A stretch of DNA of 64,000 nt, from NCBI GenBank assembly GCA_015709715.1, contig CP054184.1, positions 1,659,001 to 1,723,000 of the forward strand, in the 5' to 3' direction. The stretch comes from Nitrospira sp. (lineage in GTDB: Bacteria; Nitrospirota; Nitrospiria; Nitrospirales; Nitrospiraceae). Each line of letters begins with the position of its first letter. Positions within the stretch are counted from its first letter, which is position 1. Shown here in pieces: positions 16,233 to 25,120 of the stretch. The notes beneath the pieces were generated by a model. That model was not told the DNA's origin and did no database searches. It saw nothing but the letters and a program-made list of their open reading frames with translations. Position numbers and translations under genes: made by a program.

Positions 16233-16766
16233 ATGCAACGACCATCACCCATCACTCGATCTCGGTCCCTCTTCGCAACCCTGGTGCTCGGCGCGGTCCT
16301 GTGGCCGCTCACGCTTGCCTTCGCCGTGATGATGCAGGACGACCCGAACGGCTTTGAGGGCATTCCCTGGGGGGCCGAACTTGCGGGCAGGGACAGGCTG
16401 ACCAAGGTGGAAGATGCGGGCCGTGTACAGACCTACGAGCTGAAAGGGGGCCCGGCGCTGCGAGAGATTCCCGTCGATGTCCTGCGCTTCAGCGCGGTTG
16501 ATGGCCAATTCGCACGGGTGATGATCCGATACAGCGGGAAGGATACCCATGACAAGATTCTCGACCTGCTCCAACAACAGTACGGCCGGCTGGAGCGCAC
16601 GCCCGGCCTGACGACCGGCGGCATGGTGAAGTTCTTCAATTGGCTCGGGACCGACAGCGACATCACTCTGCGCTATGACGCCCGCACCGGCCAAGGGGTC
16701 ATTTTCTTCGAGAGTCAGGTCTTCCGTGCCAAGTTTTCGGAGGGCAACGCACCTTCCGCGTTTTGA
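16233..16766 (+). CDS. Small exported protein, tandem paralog 2
   Basis: 177-residue paralog of the preceding gene. Shared blocks are M-x-D-D-P-x-G-F-x-x-I-P-W-G, D-x-Q-F-A-R-V-x-I-R-Y and F-F/I-E-S near the end. A signal peptide spans about residues 1-33. An ATG at 16218 overlaps the upstream stop, but GGAGG at 16223-16227 lies five bases before the ATG at 16233, so I start there. It is almost certainly co-transcribed with paralog 1. Function unknown. Confidence 0.75.
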   Translation: MQRPSPITRSRSLFATLVLGAVLWPLTLAFAVMMQDDPNGFEGIPWGAELAGRDRLTKVEDAGRVQTYELKGGPALREIPVDVLRFSAVDGQFARVMIRYSGKDTHDKILDLLQQQYGRLERTPGLTTGGMVKFFNWLGTDSDITLRYDARTGQGVIFFESQVFRAKFSEGNAPSAF

Positions 16767-16810
16767 CCTCGATCAGGCCACTTTACGATCGGTATAAACC
16801 AGGCCTCTCC

Positions 16811-16840
16811 TTGTGGAGCCCCGGCGGCGCGTGATAGCCT
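16811..16840 (+). promoter_or_regulatory. Candidate promoter of the RND efflux operon
   Basis: TTGTGG (16811-16816), 18-base spacer, TAGCCT (16835-16840). The hexamers are imperfect. Support comes mainly from the position directly before the 24-bp palindrome that would cover the transcription start. Confidence 0.4.
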
Positions 16841-16842
16841 AG

Positions 16843-16866
16843 GTGAGTGCGTGATCACGCACTCAC
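16843..16866. promoter_or_regulatory. Perfect 24-bp palindrome, likely repressor operator
   Basis: GTGAGTGCGTGA is followed without spacer by its exact reverse complement. It lies 115 bases upstream of the efflux adaptor start. Long perfect palindromes at this position are typical of TetR/AcrR-type operators controlling efflux pumps. No regulator gene is encoded next to it. Confidence 0.65.
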
Positions 16867-16980
16867 CGCCCGAGGTTCCCTTGCCTGCTTCCCACGACGA
16901 CGACGTCGCCAGAGATATCCTTCTGATCTTGAGCAGACTCAGCCACCCCGCCGGTGCCGGCAGGAAACGAGGTCCCGCGC

Positions 16981-18153
16981 GTGTCGGCTAATCCCATCAC
17001 TCGGCATCCGATCGTCACATTGGGCGTCATTCTGTTTTTTGCCGTGGCGGCGTTGGTAGTGTTTCGACTCAGCAGCGGTGCCAAGACCGATCCGAAGAAA
17101 GTCCGCGTCCTCACGGTCGGAACGAAGATCCCTCTCAAGCAGGATCTCGATATTCACCTCTCCTACACGGCCGATCTGATCCCGAACCAACTCGTGAACG
17201 TCTTCTCGCGCGTGGACGGCTATATCGCCAAGATCCATGTGGACAAGGGCGACTTCGTGAAGGCCAATCAGTTGCTCGTCGAAATCGACCATACGGATTA
17301 CATCCACGCGGTCAACCAGGCCAAGGCCAACCTGGCCTCGGCCAAGGCGAAGGTCGTCCAGCAAGAGGCGGCCGTGAGGAACGCCGCGCTCACGTTCGAC
17401 CGCATGCAGGCCTTGATCAAAGACCAGTTCGTCTCGCAACAAGACCTCGACAATGCCCAAGTGAACCGCGACGCCGCCGTCGCCATGCAGGATTCCCTGC
17501 GGGCCCAAGTGCAGCAAATGGAGGTGGCGCTCGCCCAGGCCGACACCAATCTGGCCTATTCGTACATCCGCGCGCCCTTCGCTGGGTATATCGCGGAGCG
17601 TAATCTCGATCCCGGCTCCTATGTGAGCGGCACTACCGCCAGCACCTCCACCATGTCGCGCGGCATCTTGAGCATTCACGACGTGGACACGGTCCGCACC
17701 CTGATCGAGGTCGTGGAAAAAGACGTGCCGCTGGTGAAGGTGGGGCAACGGGCGGAGGTTCGCGCGGAAGCCTATCCCCATGAAACGTTCGAGGGCAGGG
17801 TCACTCGCGTGGTGCAAGCCTTGAATCGCGCCACCCGAACCATGACGGTGGAAGTCGACCTCCCCAACAGGGATCATCGACTGAAGGGCGGGATGTTCGC
17901 CCGGGTCGAAGTCCTGGTCGGTACCCACGCAGGGGCGGTGCAAATCCCGCTGGATGCCGTCAGCCGATTGGAAGACTTCCAGTATGTCTATGTCGTCAAG
18001 GAGGGCAAGGCTCACCAGGTTCCGGTGGAGTTGGGCGTCCGGGTCGAGAACCGCGTCGAAGTCCTGAAGGGGCTACAGGGCGATGAACCGGTGATCGTGT
18101 CCGGCAAAGACCTGGTCAGCGAAGGAACGACCGTCCAGGCTCAACCGCTCTAA
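16981..18153 (+). CDS. RND efflux periplasmic adaptor (HlyD/MexA family)
   Basis: Membrane-fusion protein of about 390 residues. It has an N-terminal membrane anchor (about residues 13-32), a lipoyl-like half motif (VDGYIAKIHVDKGDFVKANQ), a long coiled-coil hairpin, the second lipoyl half (YIRAPFAGYIAERNLDPGSY), then beta-barrel and membrane-proximal domains. It links the inner-membrane RND pump encoded downstream to an outer-membrane channel. I start at the GTG at 16981, which has GAGG eight bases upstream; the frame extends to 16954 without a better site. No TolC-like gene is present in the operon. Confidence 0.92.
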   Translation: MSANPITRHPIVTLGVILFFAVAALVVFRLSSGAKTDPKKVRVLTVGTKIPLKQDLDIHLSYTADLIPNQLVNVFSRVDGYIAKIHVDKGDFVKANQLLVEIDHTDYIHAVNQAKANLASAKAKVVQQEAAVRNAALTFDRMQALIKDQFVSQQDLDNAQVNRDAAVAMQDSLRAQVQQMEVALAQADTNLAYSYIRAPFAGYIAERNLDPGSYVSGTTASTSTMSRGILSIHDVDTVRTLIEVVEKDVPLVKVGQRAEVRAEAYPHETFEGRVTRVVQALNRATRTMTVEVDLPNRDHRLKGGMFARVEVLVGTHAGAVQIPLDAVSRLEDFQYVYVVKEGKAHQVPVELGVRVENRVEVLKGLQGDEPVIVSGKDLVSEGTTVQAQPL

Positions 18154-18195
18154 GCCGCGCTCCCGCGTCGCATTGAGCCGTTTCAATTCGTCACT

Positions 18196-21100
18196 ATGTG
18201 GCTGACACTCCTCGCGCTGCGTAACCGCATCGGCATCCTGATGTTGTCCCTGGCCATGGTCATTCTGGGGGCGACCTCGCTCGAGCGGCTTCCGGTCGAC
18301 CTCTTTCCGAACATCCAAGTGCCGGTGGCCTTCGTCGGGGTCATCTATAAGGGCGCACCGCCGCTGGACATCGAACAGAGCGTCATTTACCCGATCGAAA
18401 AAGCCGTCAGCTCGGCCTCCAACGTCGAGCACGTCGAATCGTTCGCCAAACAGGGCATCGGCGCCGTGCAGGTCTGGTTCAACTGGGGCGCCGACATCAA
18501 CGTGGGGCAGATGGAGGTGATGCAACGCATCACCCAGATCCTCAACAGTCTCCCGCCCGGCATCCTGCAACCCTTCATCGTCAAGTTCGATGTCTCGAAC
18601 ATCCCCGTCGCCTTCGTCACCGTGTCGGGCGGCAACCTCGATGAACGGGCGCTCTACGATGTGGCCTACAACACCATCGCGCCGCAGATCGAGCAGATTT
18701 CCAACGTCGCCGCCGCGACGGTCGAGGGCGGAAAAATCCGCCAAATCAACATCAATCTGGATCCGTCGCTCCTCGAGGCGCGGGGCCTCTCCATCCTCGA
18801 TGTAGTGAAGGCCGTGAAGGCCTCCAACCTGATTCTGCCGTCGGGCGACATCAAGGCCGGCAACCTCGACTACAACGTCTTCACCAACACCCAGTTCAAG
18901 ACGGTCGAACCCATTGCCGATGTCGTGGTCAAAATCGACCCACGCGGCAACCCCGTGCGGGTGCGGGACGTAGGCACCCTGGCCGATTCCTCCGACATTC
19001 AAACGAATGTCGTTCGCACGGACGGCAAACGGTCCGTCTACCTCCGGGTCAACAAACAGCCGATCGCCAACACCGTGGAAGTGGTCGATGCCCTCCGCAA
19101 GGCCATCCCGAACATGATCGGCATTCCGCCGGGCGTGCAATTGGGCATTTCTTTCGACCAATCGGTCTATATCCGGCAGTCGATCCGGAACCTCATCGAG
19201 CAAGCCTTCCACGGGTCGCTTCTCGCGGCAGCTGTCATCCTGGTGTTCTTGCGCAACGTGACCAGCACCCTGATCATTTCCGTGGCGATCCCGCTCTCGA
19301 TCCTCGTGACCTTCATCGTGCTCTACTTCACCAATCAAACGCTCAACGTCTTTACCATGGGCGGCCTGGCCCTCGGCATCGGCCGGTTGGTGGACGACTC
19401 GATCGTCGAGTTGGAGAACATCCAGCGGCACCTGAACGTGGACCGCAACCGCTGGGACGCGATCGTCAACGCCGCCCGCGAGGTCGCCATGCCGATCTTC
19501 GCCTCGACGGTCACGACGGTGGTCGTCTTCCTGCCCATGTTCTTCGTCGTGGGCATCGCGCGGTTGCTGCTGATCCCGTTGACCCTGACCATCGCCATCG
19601 CGCTGTTCACCTCGTTTTTCGTCTCCCGCACCGTCACCCCGGCCCTCTGTTATCGTTTCCTGAAATCCGAAGAAGAGGCCCATCGCAACCTGCCGAGGTG
19701 GTTCGTGAAGATCATGCAATGGAGCGAGCGGCGTTACGCCGCCCTCGACGAAGGGTATGAACGCAGCCTCCGCTGGGTGCTCGGCCATCGACGCGCCCTC
19801 CTCGTCACGGTGGTGACCATCTTCGTGGGGACGCTCGGGCTGCTCCCGTTCATCGGCACCGAGTTTTTGCCCGTGTCCGACGAAAGCCAATTCCGCATTG
19901 TCTTGCGCGCTCCAGTGGGCCAGCGGGTGGAGAGAACCGTGGAGCAGGTCGCCGAAGTGGAACGGGTGCTGCGCGAACAGATTCCTCCGAACGAACTCGA
20001 AGCGATTGCCTCCAGCACCGGCGTCCTGGCGCAGGGACGATCGTCGCTGTTCAACCCTAACACGGGTCCGCACACCTCGGTCATCTCCGTCTATCTGGCC
20101 TCACCGGACAAACGCCGCCGCAGCCAAGTCGAGATCATGAACCAGGTCCGTCCGCTGGTGGTGAAGTTGTTTCCCGGCGTCGCCATGTTCTTCGACCCGG
20201 GCGGCCTGGTGAAACGCGTGACGAGTTTCGGCTCGCAAAAGGCCATCGACGTCGAAATCTACGGGTACGACTTCGAAAAGGCCCGCACCCTGATCCGCCA
20301 GGTACAGGACAGCATGCAGAAGATTCCAGGCATGGCCGACATCGAAGTCAGTCGGGAAGAGAACTATCCGGAAGTCAACGTGGTGGTGGACCGGGAAAAG
20401 GCCGCGTTGCTGGGCGTGAGTGAGACCGATGTCGCCAATGCCGTGCTGTACTCCCTCAACGGGAACGGCCAGACGGACCCGATCATTTTCACCGATCCTC
20501 AGAACGGCAACGAATACTACATCAGCGCCTGGCTGGCCGAAGAACATCGCAAGGATCTGGCGGACATCGAACGGGTCCTGCTGACGACGAAGACCGGCGA
20601 ACCGGTGCTGCTCAAAAATCTCGCAGCCCTGAAGCTGAATGCCGGGCCGGTGAAGATCGAGCGCAAATACTTCCAACGGGTCGTGCACATCACCGCCAAC
20701 CCCGTGGGCCGCGATCTCGGCACCATCGCTGAGGATCTCGAAGCAGCCTTCGCCGGCCTGCAGGTCCCGCCGGGCTTCAGCATACGCTTGGCAGGCCAAA
20801 TCCAACAACAGCGGGAAACCTTTCAGGGACTCCTGTTCGCGAGCCTGCTGGCACTGGTCCTCGTGTATATGGTCATGGCCGCGCAATTCAAATCGCTGAT
20901 CGACCCCTTCATCATCATGTTTTCAGTGCCGATGGGCGTTCCGGGCGTCATCATCATGCTCTACCTGACCAACACTACGATCTCGACTTCATCCATGATG
21001 GGCATCATCATGATGCTCGGCATCGTGGTCTCGAACGGCGTGCTCCTGGTGGATTACACCAATGTGTTGCGGCGTCGCGGGCAGCCCCTCGCCGCCGCCG

Positions 21101-21375
21101 TCCTCACCGCGTCGCGTACCAGGCTCCGTCCCATCCTGATGACCTCGCTCGCCACAGTGGTCGGATTGATTCCCATGGCCCTCGGCCTCGGGACAGGAAG
21201 CGAGACCAACGCGCCGCTAGCCCGCGCCGTCGTGGGCGGCCTGACGGTCTCGACGATCCTCACGCTGTTTTTGGTACCGACCGTCTACACCATGCTGGAG
21301 GAACGCTTTCCTCGACAAGCGGAAGAATTAGCCGAGGCAGACCCGTCCCCTGAAGGGTCCTGCGTGCAGCAGTGA
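18196..21375 (+). CDS. RND family efflux transporter, inner-membrane pump (AcrB/HAE1-like)
   Basis: 1059-residue proton-driven pump with the twofold repeat of RND transporters: 12 membrane segments and two large periplasmic loops. The proton-relay motif reads GLALGIGRLVDDSIVELEN with Asp400 and Asp401. The N terminus (RLPVDLFPNIQVP) is typical of the hydrophobe/amphiphile efflux group rather than heavy-metal (CusA) pumps. It is co-transcribed with the adaptor 42 bases upstream. The substrate cannot be read from sequence. Confidence 0.94.
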   Translation: MWLTLLALRNRIGILMLSLAMVILGATSLERLPVDLFPNIQVPVAFVGVIYKGAPPLDIEQSVIYPIEKAVSSASNVEHVESFAKQGIGAVQVWFNWGADINVGQMEVMQRITQILNSLPPGILQPFIVKFDVSNIPVAFVTVSGGNLDERALYDVAYNTIAPQIEQISNVAAATVEGGKIRQININLDPSLLEARGLSILDVVKAVKASNLILPSGDIKAGNLDYNVFTNTQFKTVEPIADVVVKIDPRGNPVRVRDVGTLADSSDIQTNVVRTDGKRSVYLRVNKQPIANTVEVVDALRKAIPNMIGIPPGVQLGISFDQSVYIRQSIRNLIEQAFHGSLLAAAVILVFLRNVTSTLIISVAIPLSILVTFIVLYFTNQTLNVFTMGGLALGIGRLVDDSIVELENIQRHLNVDRNRWDAIVNAAREVAMPIFASTVTTVVVFLPMFFVVGIARLLLIPLTLTIAIALFTSFFVSRTVTPALCYRFLKSEEEAHRNLPRWFVKIMQWSERRYAALDEGYERSLRWVLGHRRALLVTVVTIFVGTLGLLPFIGTEFLPVSDESQFRIVLRAPVGQRVERTVEQVAEVERVLREQIPPNELEAIASSTGVLAQGRSSLFNPNTGPHTSVISVYLASPDKRRRSQVEIMNQVRPLVVKLFPGVAMFFDPGGLVKRVTSFGSQKAIDVEIYGYDFEKARTLIRQVQDSMQKIPGMADIEVSREENYPEVNVVVDREKAALLGVSETDVANAVLYSLNGNGQTDPIIFTDPQNGNEYYISAWLAEEHRKDLADIERVLLTTKTGEPVLLKNLAALKLNAGPVKIERKYFQRVVHITANPVGRDLGTIAEDLEAAFAGLQVPPGFSIRLAGQIQQQRETFQGLLFASLLALVLVYMVMAAQFKSLIDPFIIMFSVPMGVPGVIIMLYLTNTTISTSSMMGIIMMLGIVVSNGVLLVDYTNVLRRRGQPLAAAVLTASRTRLRPILMTSLATVVGLIPMALGLGTGSETNAPLARAVVGGLTVSTILTLFLVPTVYTMLEERFPRQAEELAEADPSPEGSCVQQ

Positions 21376-21429
21376 GGGGGAAAGGGGAAGCCGAAGGGGA
21401 AGGAAACGACGCGGGGCGTCTGGCGAGGG

Positions 21430-21774
21430 CTACGGCCTCAGGCTGGGAAACAACGAGGCCAGCTGCAACGCCAACCCCATATCGCCGGTGATACGGAGCC
21501 GCCCGGACATGGCCACGGCGGCTCCGCTCACTTGACCGTTCAAGACCCGCAAACAGTCCTCCCCCGACATGGCGAGGGTGACCTGGGGATCCGGGTGGAC
21601 ACCTTCCGACACGCGGCAGGCCCCATCCCGAATCAGCAGTTGATACTGGCCTCCGTCGGTACCGTTCAGATCGAACTGGTACACGGCATCCAATCCTTCC
21701 GCCGCCTCCGGATCCAACTTTCCGGCAAGGGTCGCAAAGAAGGCCCGCACCGTTTTGGGGGAGTCCTGTGTCAT
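21430..21774 (-). CDS. SCP2 sterol-binding domain protein
   Basis: 114-residue stand-alone SCP2-like domain. The pattern YQFDLNGTDGGQYQLLIRDG, then VTLAMSGEDCLRVLNGQVSGAAVAMSGRLRITGD, is typical of the family. Such domains bind lipids or hydrophobic ligands in a small tunnel. It follows the AdoMet decarboxylase-like gene after 21 bases and should be co-transcribed with it. Genes for hopanoid and carotenoid synthesis occur at 33.6-36.4 kb, so a lipid ligand is conceivable, but there is no direct link. Confidence 0.85.
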   Translation of the reverse strand: MTQDSPKTVRAFFATLAGKLDPEAAEGLDAVYQFDLNGTDGGQYQLLIRDGACRVSEGVHPDPQVTLAMSGEDCLRVLNGQVSGAAVAMSGRLRITGDMGLALQLASLFPSLRP

Positions 21775-21795
21775 GGCTGTCGCCCGAATCCTCTT

Positions 21796-22239
21796 CTAGT
21801 ACCGCAACATCGCCCGGTGGCTGGACCGGCGGGCGCCGAAAAAGGCTTTGGAAAACTCTTCGACCACAGCGGGATCATACCCCTTGCAACTGAAGATATC
21901 GAGATAGGCGTTGTTGGTATCGTTCGCAAAGTGCCCGCTGATCAGCGAGGTTTCGATCAACTGCACCATGCTGTAGCCCGCCACGCGGCCTTCGCCGAAG
22001 TGGACGATCTGACAGGCGCCGTAACGCTTCATCTGGATCAATTCACAGAGCTGAACGACGTAGGCTTCGATCTGCTTCGCATCGCGGATACGGTCGGGGA
22101 TGCAATCGTGGAGGTCGACGGAAGTGCAAATACCCCAGGCTTTGCCGGGCCCGACGGAGTCGGGGTGGATGGGTGAGTCAGCAAGCCTGGCTGAAGATGA
22201 TGAGATGTCGTCGGAGGTGGCACCTTCGGCGTTCTGCAT
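21796..22239 (-). CDS. S-adenosylmethionine decarboxylase-like protein
   Basis: 147-residue protein resembling the short bacterial/archaeal AdoMet decarboxylases (SpeD class 1B). It contains VQLIETSLISGHFANDTNNAY. Ser98, His103 and Cys118 match the spacing of the pyruvoyl-forming Ser63, catalytic His68 and Cys83 of the Thermotoga enzyme. The usual Glu-Ser-His around the cleavage site is Thr-Ser-Leu here. If active it would self-cleave before Ser98 and supply decarboxylated AdoMet for spermidine-type polyamines. The altered cleavage site makes another function possible. Confidence 0.7.
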   Translation of the reverse strand: MQNAEGATSDDISSSSARLADSPIHPDSVGPGKAWGICTSVDLHDCIPDRIRDAKQIEAYVVQLCELIQMKRYGACQIVHFGEGRVAGYSMVQLIETSLISGHFANDTNNAYLDIFSCKGYDPAVVEEFSKAFFGARRSSHRAMLRY

Positions 22240-22293
22240 AAACGATACGACCTTTCTGTTGGGGTTGGATGGAGTGGAGCGACATACATTTGC

Positions 22294-22322
22294 AATATAC
22301 TGAACGTTCAGAACCCTGTAAA
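22294..22322 (-). promoter_or_regulatory. Promoter of the AdoMet decarboxylase-like/SCP2 operon
   Basis: On the minus strand, TTTACA (22322-22317), 17-base spacer, TATATT (22299-22294). The leader to the ATG at 22239 is about 48 bases. Confidence 0.7.
22300..22311. promoter_or_regulatory. Perfect 12-bp palindrome inside the promoter spacer
   Basis: CTGAACGTTCAG lies between the -35 and -10 elements and abuts the -10. This is a classic repressor position. The cognate regulator is unknown. Confidence 0.5.
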
Positions 22323-22393
22323 TGTTTATCTCCGAAAATTCTGGTCACGACGTGCATTGACAAACTCTCAAGCCCTTCGCCAGAATGCCGCCC

Positions 22394-22579
22394 ATGACCG
22401 ACAGCCCCGCCTCACCCTCTCCCAGCCCGACCCACCTGGCGGAATTGCCCGACCGGCTCTGCACCTGGTGTAAGGTCCCCATGGCCAAACGGCTGGTTGC
22501 AGGCGGGCAGTTCATCCATTACACCTGTCCCAAGTGCGTCTTCCAACACACCACCAGGCGCACCCCGAAGATCGAGTAA
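22394..22579 (+). CDS. Small zinc-ribbon protein
   Basis: Unrecognised 61-residue protein with two Cys pairs, CTWC (about residues 22-25) and CPKC (about 44-47), spaced as in a zinc ribbon. The N terminus is Pro/Ser-rich and probably disordered. I use the ATG at 22394; a TTG/ATG option exists at 22385. It is divergent from the AdoMet decarboxylase-like gene and convergent, five bases apart, with the oxidoreductase gene. Function unknown. Confidence 0.6.
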   Translation: MTDSPASPSPSPTHLAELPDRLCTWCKVPMAKRLVAGGQFIHYTCPKCVFQHTTRRTPKIE

Positions 22580-22584
22580 GCCTG

Positions 22585-23295
22585 TTACTCGTCGTAATAC
22601 TTTTCCCGATAGATCGGACAGAGTCCTTTGGCATGAAGCCTGGCCGTCACATCCGTGATCATGCCGCTCCCCCCGCAGAGATAGACGGCGAGGTTTGTCA
22701 CAGATTGGACCTGCCGGTCGATCAGATCGGTCACGCGCCCGCTGGTGCCTTCCCACCCTGGGCACGGCCTGGAAAGAGTGGTCACGAAAGAAAAGTTGGG
22801 GTGGGCCAGAGCCAGTGACCTCAGTTCATCCTGCAGGTAGAGGTCCCGCTGGCTGCGGAGTCCCCAGAACAGGGTGACCGACTGCGAAGAAGCGCGCTCC
22901 AGCTGAGCCAGGATCATGCTGCGGAGCGGAGCAATCCCGGTTCCGGTGGCGACGAAGAGCAGGCCTCTTTCCTGGTCATCCCGCAGATAAAAGGCGCCGG
23001 CCGGTCCCTTAAACTCCGTTCGCGATCCTTCCCGCATGCTGAAGAGATAATTCGAGCCTGGTCCGTCCTTGACCAGATTGAGGATCAGGAGGAGCCGGTC
23101 CCGCTGACTCGGCGGGGATGCGATGCTATAGGGTCTGGTGACGGGGCGAGGGTGCCCTTCCTTCGGCACCTCGAACGACACGAACTGCCCGGCCTTGAAT
23201 GTGATGGGACCAGGCTCCAGAAGTCGCAATTCGATCGCGCGCACGTCGTGCGTGAATGTTTGGATGCGGCTCACTTCAGCCGTGAACTGCTGCAC
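22585..23295 (-). CDS. FAD/NAD(P)-binding ferredoxin-reductase-type oxidoreductase
   Basis: 236-residue FNR-family flavoprotein. It has the FAD motif RPYSIAS (about residues 75-81), the NAD(P)-binding GTGIAPLRSM (about 117-126) and the C-terminal CGGSGM. No iron-sulfur or globin domain is fused, so an external electron partner is needed. Relatives include the reductase parts of oxygenases and flavohaemoproteins. The start is GTG with GGAGGT just upstream. Substrate and partner are unknown. Confidence 0.88.
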   Translation of the reverse strand: MQQFTAEVSRIQTFTHDVRAIELRLLEPGPITFKAGQFVSFEVPKEGHPRPVTRPYSIASPPSQRDRLLLILNLVKDGPGSNYLFSMREGSRTEFKGPAGAFYLRDDQERGLLFVATGTGIAPLRSMILAQLERASSQSVTLFWGLRSQRDLYLQDELRSLALAHPNFSFVTTLSRPCPGWEGTSGRVTDLIDRQVQSVTNLAVYLCGGSGMITDVTARLHAKGLCPIYREKYYDE

Positions 23296-23398
23296 GGCAC
23301 CTCCCGGACAAAAGATGGTACAAACCGCCCCGCTCTGCGCTCGACAGCCGTGAGGCGCGATGCAGCTTTCGCCCCCTCGCCTCGGTTGTCCGATTGAG

Positions 23399-24112
23399 TC
23401 AGCCTTGGGCGGCAGGCAACAACAGGTGCGTCTCGTAACTCATGATACCAAGAAACGCCGCGAGGCCAAGGTAGTACAGGCCATAACTCACCCTGGTCCC
23501 CATCGGCACCTCGTAATAGCGTTCCGGCAGACCAGAAGGCCCTCCCCTGAAGGTAGCCATCACATGCGGGATGGCCATGATCGCGACCAACAACAACATG
23601 GGGCTGTGATTCACAATGAACAGGCCGATCAGGATCGGCACGCCCAGCCACCAGACCTTGGGCGAAATGATGGCGGTGATACGCCCGCCGTCCAACGGGG
23701 ACAGCGGTATCAGGTTGAACAGATTGATCATGAACCCGGCGTAGGCCAAGGCCAGCAACAGCGGACTGTCGGTGTATTCGGCGGCATAATAACAGGCGAC
23801 AGCGGCGACCGTGCCGGCCACCGGCCCGGCGATGCCGACATAGGCCTCGGTTTCCACATCCATCGGTTGCTCCTTGAGCTGAATCCAGGCGCCGACGAAG
23901 GGAATGAAGGTCGGGGCCCCGACGTCCAGATTGCGCTGCTTGGCGGCGGCGTAATGTCCCAGTTCGTGGAACAGGATCAGCAGCACGAAGCCCACCGCGT
24001 ACCACCAGCCGAACACAAAGCTGTAGGCCACCATCGACAGGAGCATCGTCCCGCCGGTGAGCGCCACCTTCCCCAGCTTGAGCCCCGAGAGGAGCAGCAG
24101 GAGGACCTTCAC
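23399..24112 (-). CDS. Site-2-protease-family (M50) membrane metalloprotease
   Basis: 237-residue polytopic protein with the zinc motif HELGH in LILFHELGHYAAAKQ (about residue 49) and the second metal-ligand motif NLIPLSPLDGGR. Both catalytic elements of intramembrane M50 proteases are intact. It lacks the PDZ domain of RseP. The GTG start overlaps the DUF2167 gene stop by four bases (GTGA), so the two are coupled. M50 proteases of this short type often cleave membrane-anchored regulators; the substrate is unknown. Confidence 0.88.
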   Translation of the reverse strand: MKVLLLLLSGLKLGKVALTGGTMLLSMVAYSFVFGWWYAVGFVLLILFHELGHYAAAKQRNLDVGAPTFIPFVGAWIQLKEQPMDVETEAYVGIAGPVAGTVAAVACYYAAEYTDSPLLLALAYAGFMINLFNLIPLSPLDGGRITAIISPKVWWLGVPILIGLFIVNHSPMLLLVAIMAIPHVMATFRGGPSGLPERYYEVPMGTRVSYGLYYLGLAAFLGIMSYETHLLLPAAQG

Positions 24113-25008
24113 GACGGAAGCCCTCCGTCACCCCGCATCGACTCCACCTGCGGCTTTTTCTTGAAGTACTTCGCCGCCAGGCCCCCCAGCGCGATCACCA
24201 ACAGCATCAGGAATTTCTTGCCCACCATCAGCAGGGGCACCACGAACGCCCATAACTTCGCCAACAGCCCCGACTTGATCGCCGCCCCTGCAATGAGCGC
24301 CGACAACCCGACGGCCGCCACCTTGTCGGTCGTGCTGTTGAAATCGCGGTACCGTTTCCCCTCGACGAACTCCACATTCCCGAGCAGCTGTCCCACATGC
24401 GGCTTCAAGGTCGGCAGGGCTTCCAAGGGCCCCACCATGTTCATGCTGAGGTAGCCATGCCGTCCGAGAGCCAAAGTGTTGTAGTTGACCCCCACCGTCT
24501 CCTGCTCCTGCGCTGAGATGGCCCACACCACCTTGTGCGCCGCCCTGTCGTAATGCGGCTTTTCCTCCCACCCACGGATGATCAAGGGCGGTACTCCCTG
24601 TGCGTGCCTGGCCTTATTGTCTTCCTCCGTGCCTTCCTTGATCGCAGCCATGAGGGCATCGGCGTCCCATTCGGCGGCCTCGTCGTCCTTGACGTAGCCG
24701 GCATCGACATAACGTGCGACCAAGAACCAGCCTTCGCCTTCCTTCGTGGAGGTGATCAGCGCCAACTCCTGACCGGACGGAAAGTTGCCCATTCGCTTGA
24801 GCAACTGTTGCGTCGCCTCCGGCCCCAGAAACCGATAGCCGGAAGGCAACTTCAAGATGGCCTGGTCACCCAGCGGCACGTCCGTCGGCCCCACCTGCCA
24901 GTCTAGAGCCGGACGAGCAGCCTCCTGAGCCCTAGCCGGCACTAGCACGCTGTACAGGCCGAGGGCCAGGACGACCATACCGACCATGAGCCTCAACGCC
25001 CACCCCAT
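24109..25008 (-). CDS. DUF2167 family membrane protein
   Basis: 299-residue protein with a signal-like N terminus (about residues 6-27), a periplasmic domain with LPSGYRFLGPEATQQLL and ALGRHGYLSMNMV (both DUF2167 marks), and a C-terminal hydrophobic region of two segments (about 240-285) ending in a basic tail. Biochemical function is unknown. Translational coupling to the M50 protease downstream suggests a functional pair. Confidence 0.85.
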   Translation of the reverse strand: MGWALRLMVGMVVLALGLYSVLVPARAQEAARPALDWQVGPTDVPLGDQAILKLPSGYRFLGPEATQQLLKRMGNFPSGQELALITSTKEGEGWFLVARYVDAGYVKDDEAAEWDADALMAAIKEGTEEDNKARHAQGVPPLIIRGWEEKPHYDRAAHKVVWAISAQEQETVGVNYNTLALGRHGYLSMNMVGPLEALPTLKPHVGQLLGNVEFVEGKRYRDFNSTTDKVAAVGLSALIAGAAIKSGLLAKLWAFVVPLLMVGKKFLMLLVIALGGLAAKYFKKKPQVESMRGDGGLPS

Positions 25009-25120
25009 AACACCGACCTCCTCCCCCTGTATCTACCGATTTCCATGCAGAACCTCATGAGCCTGTCCTGTCATCATACAGGTTTTCGGACGCTTGCAGG
25101 GTCCTGCCAGCCGTTCCCGG

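Noticed and set aside
18073-20073. 666-codon open frame antisense to the RND pump gene
   Set aside because: It mirrors codon bias of the real gene on the other strand, is low-complexity in His, Asp and Arg, and has no domain.
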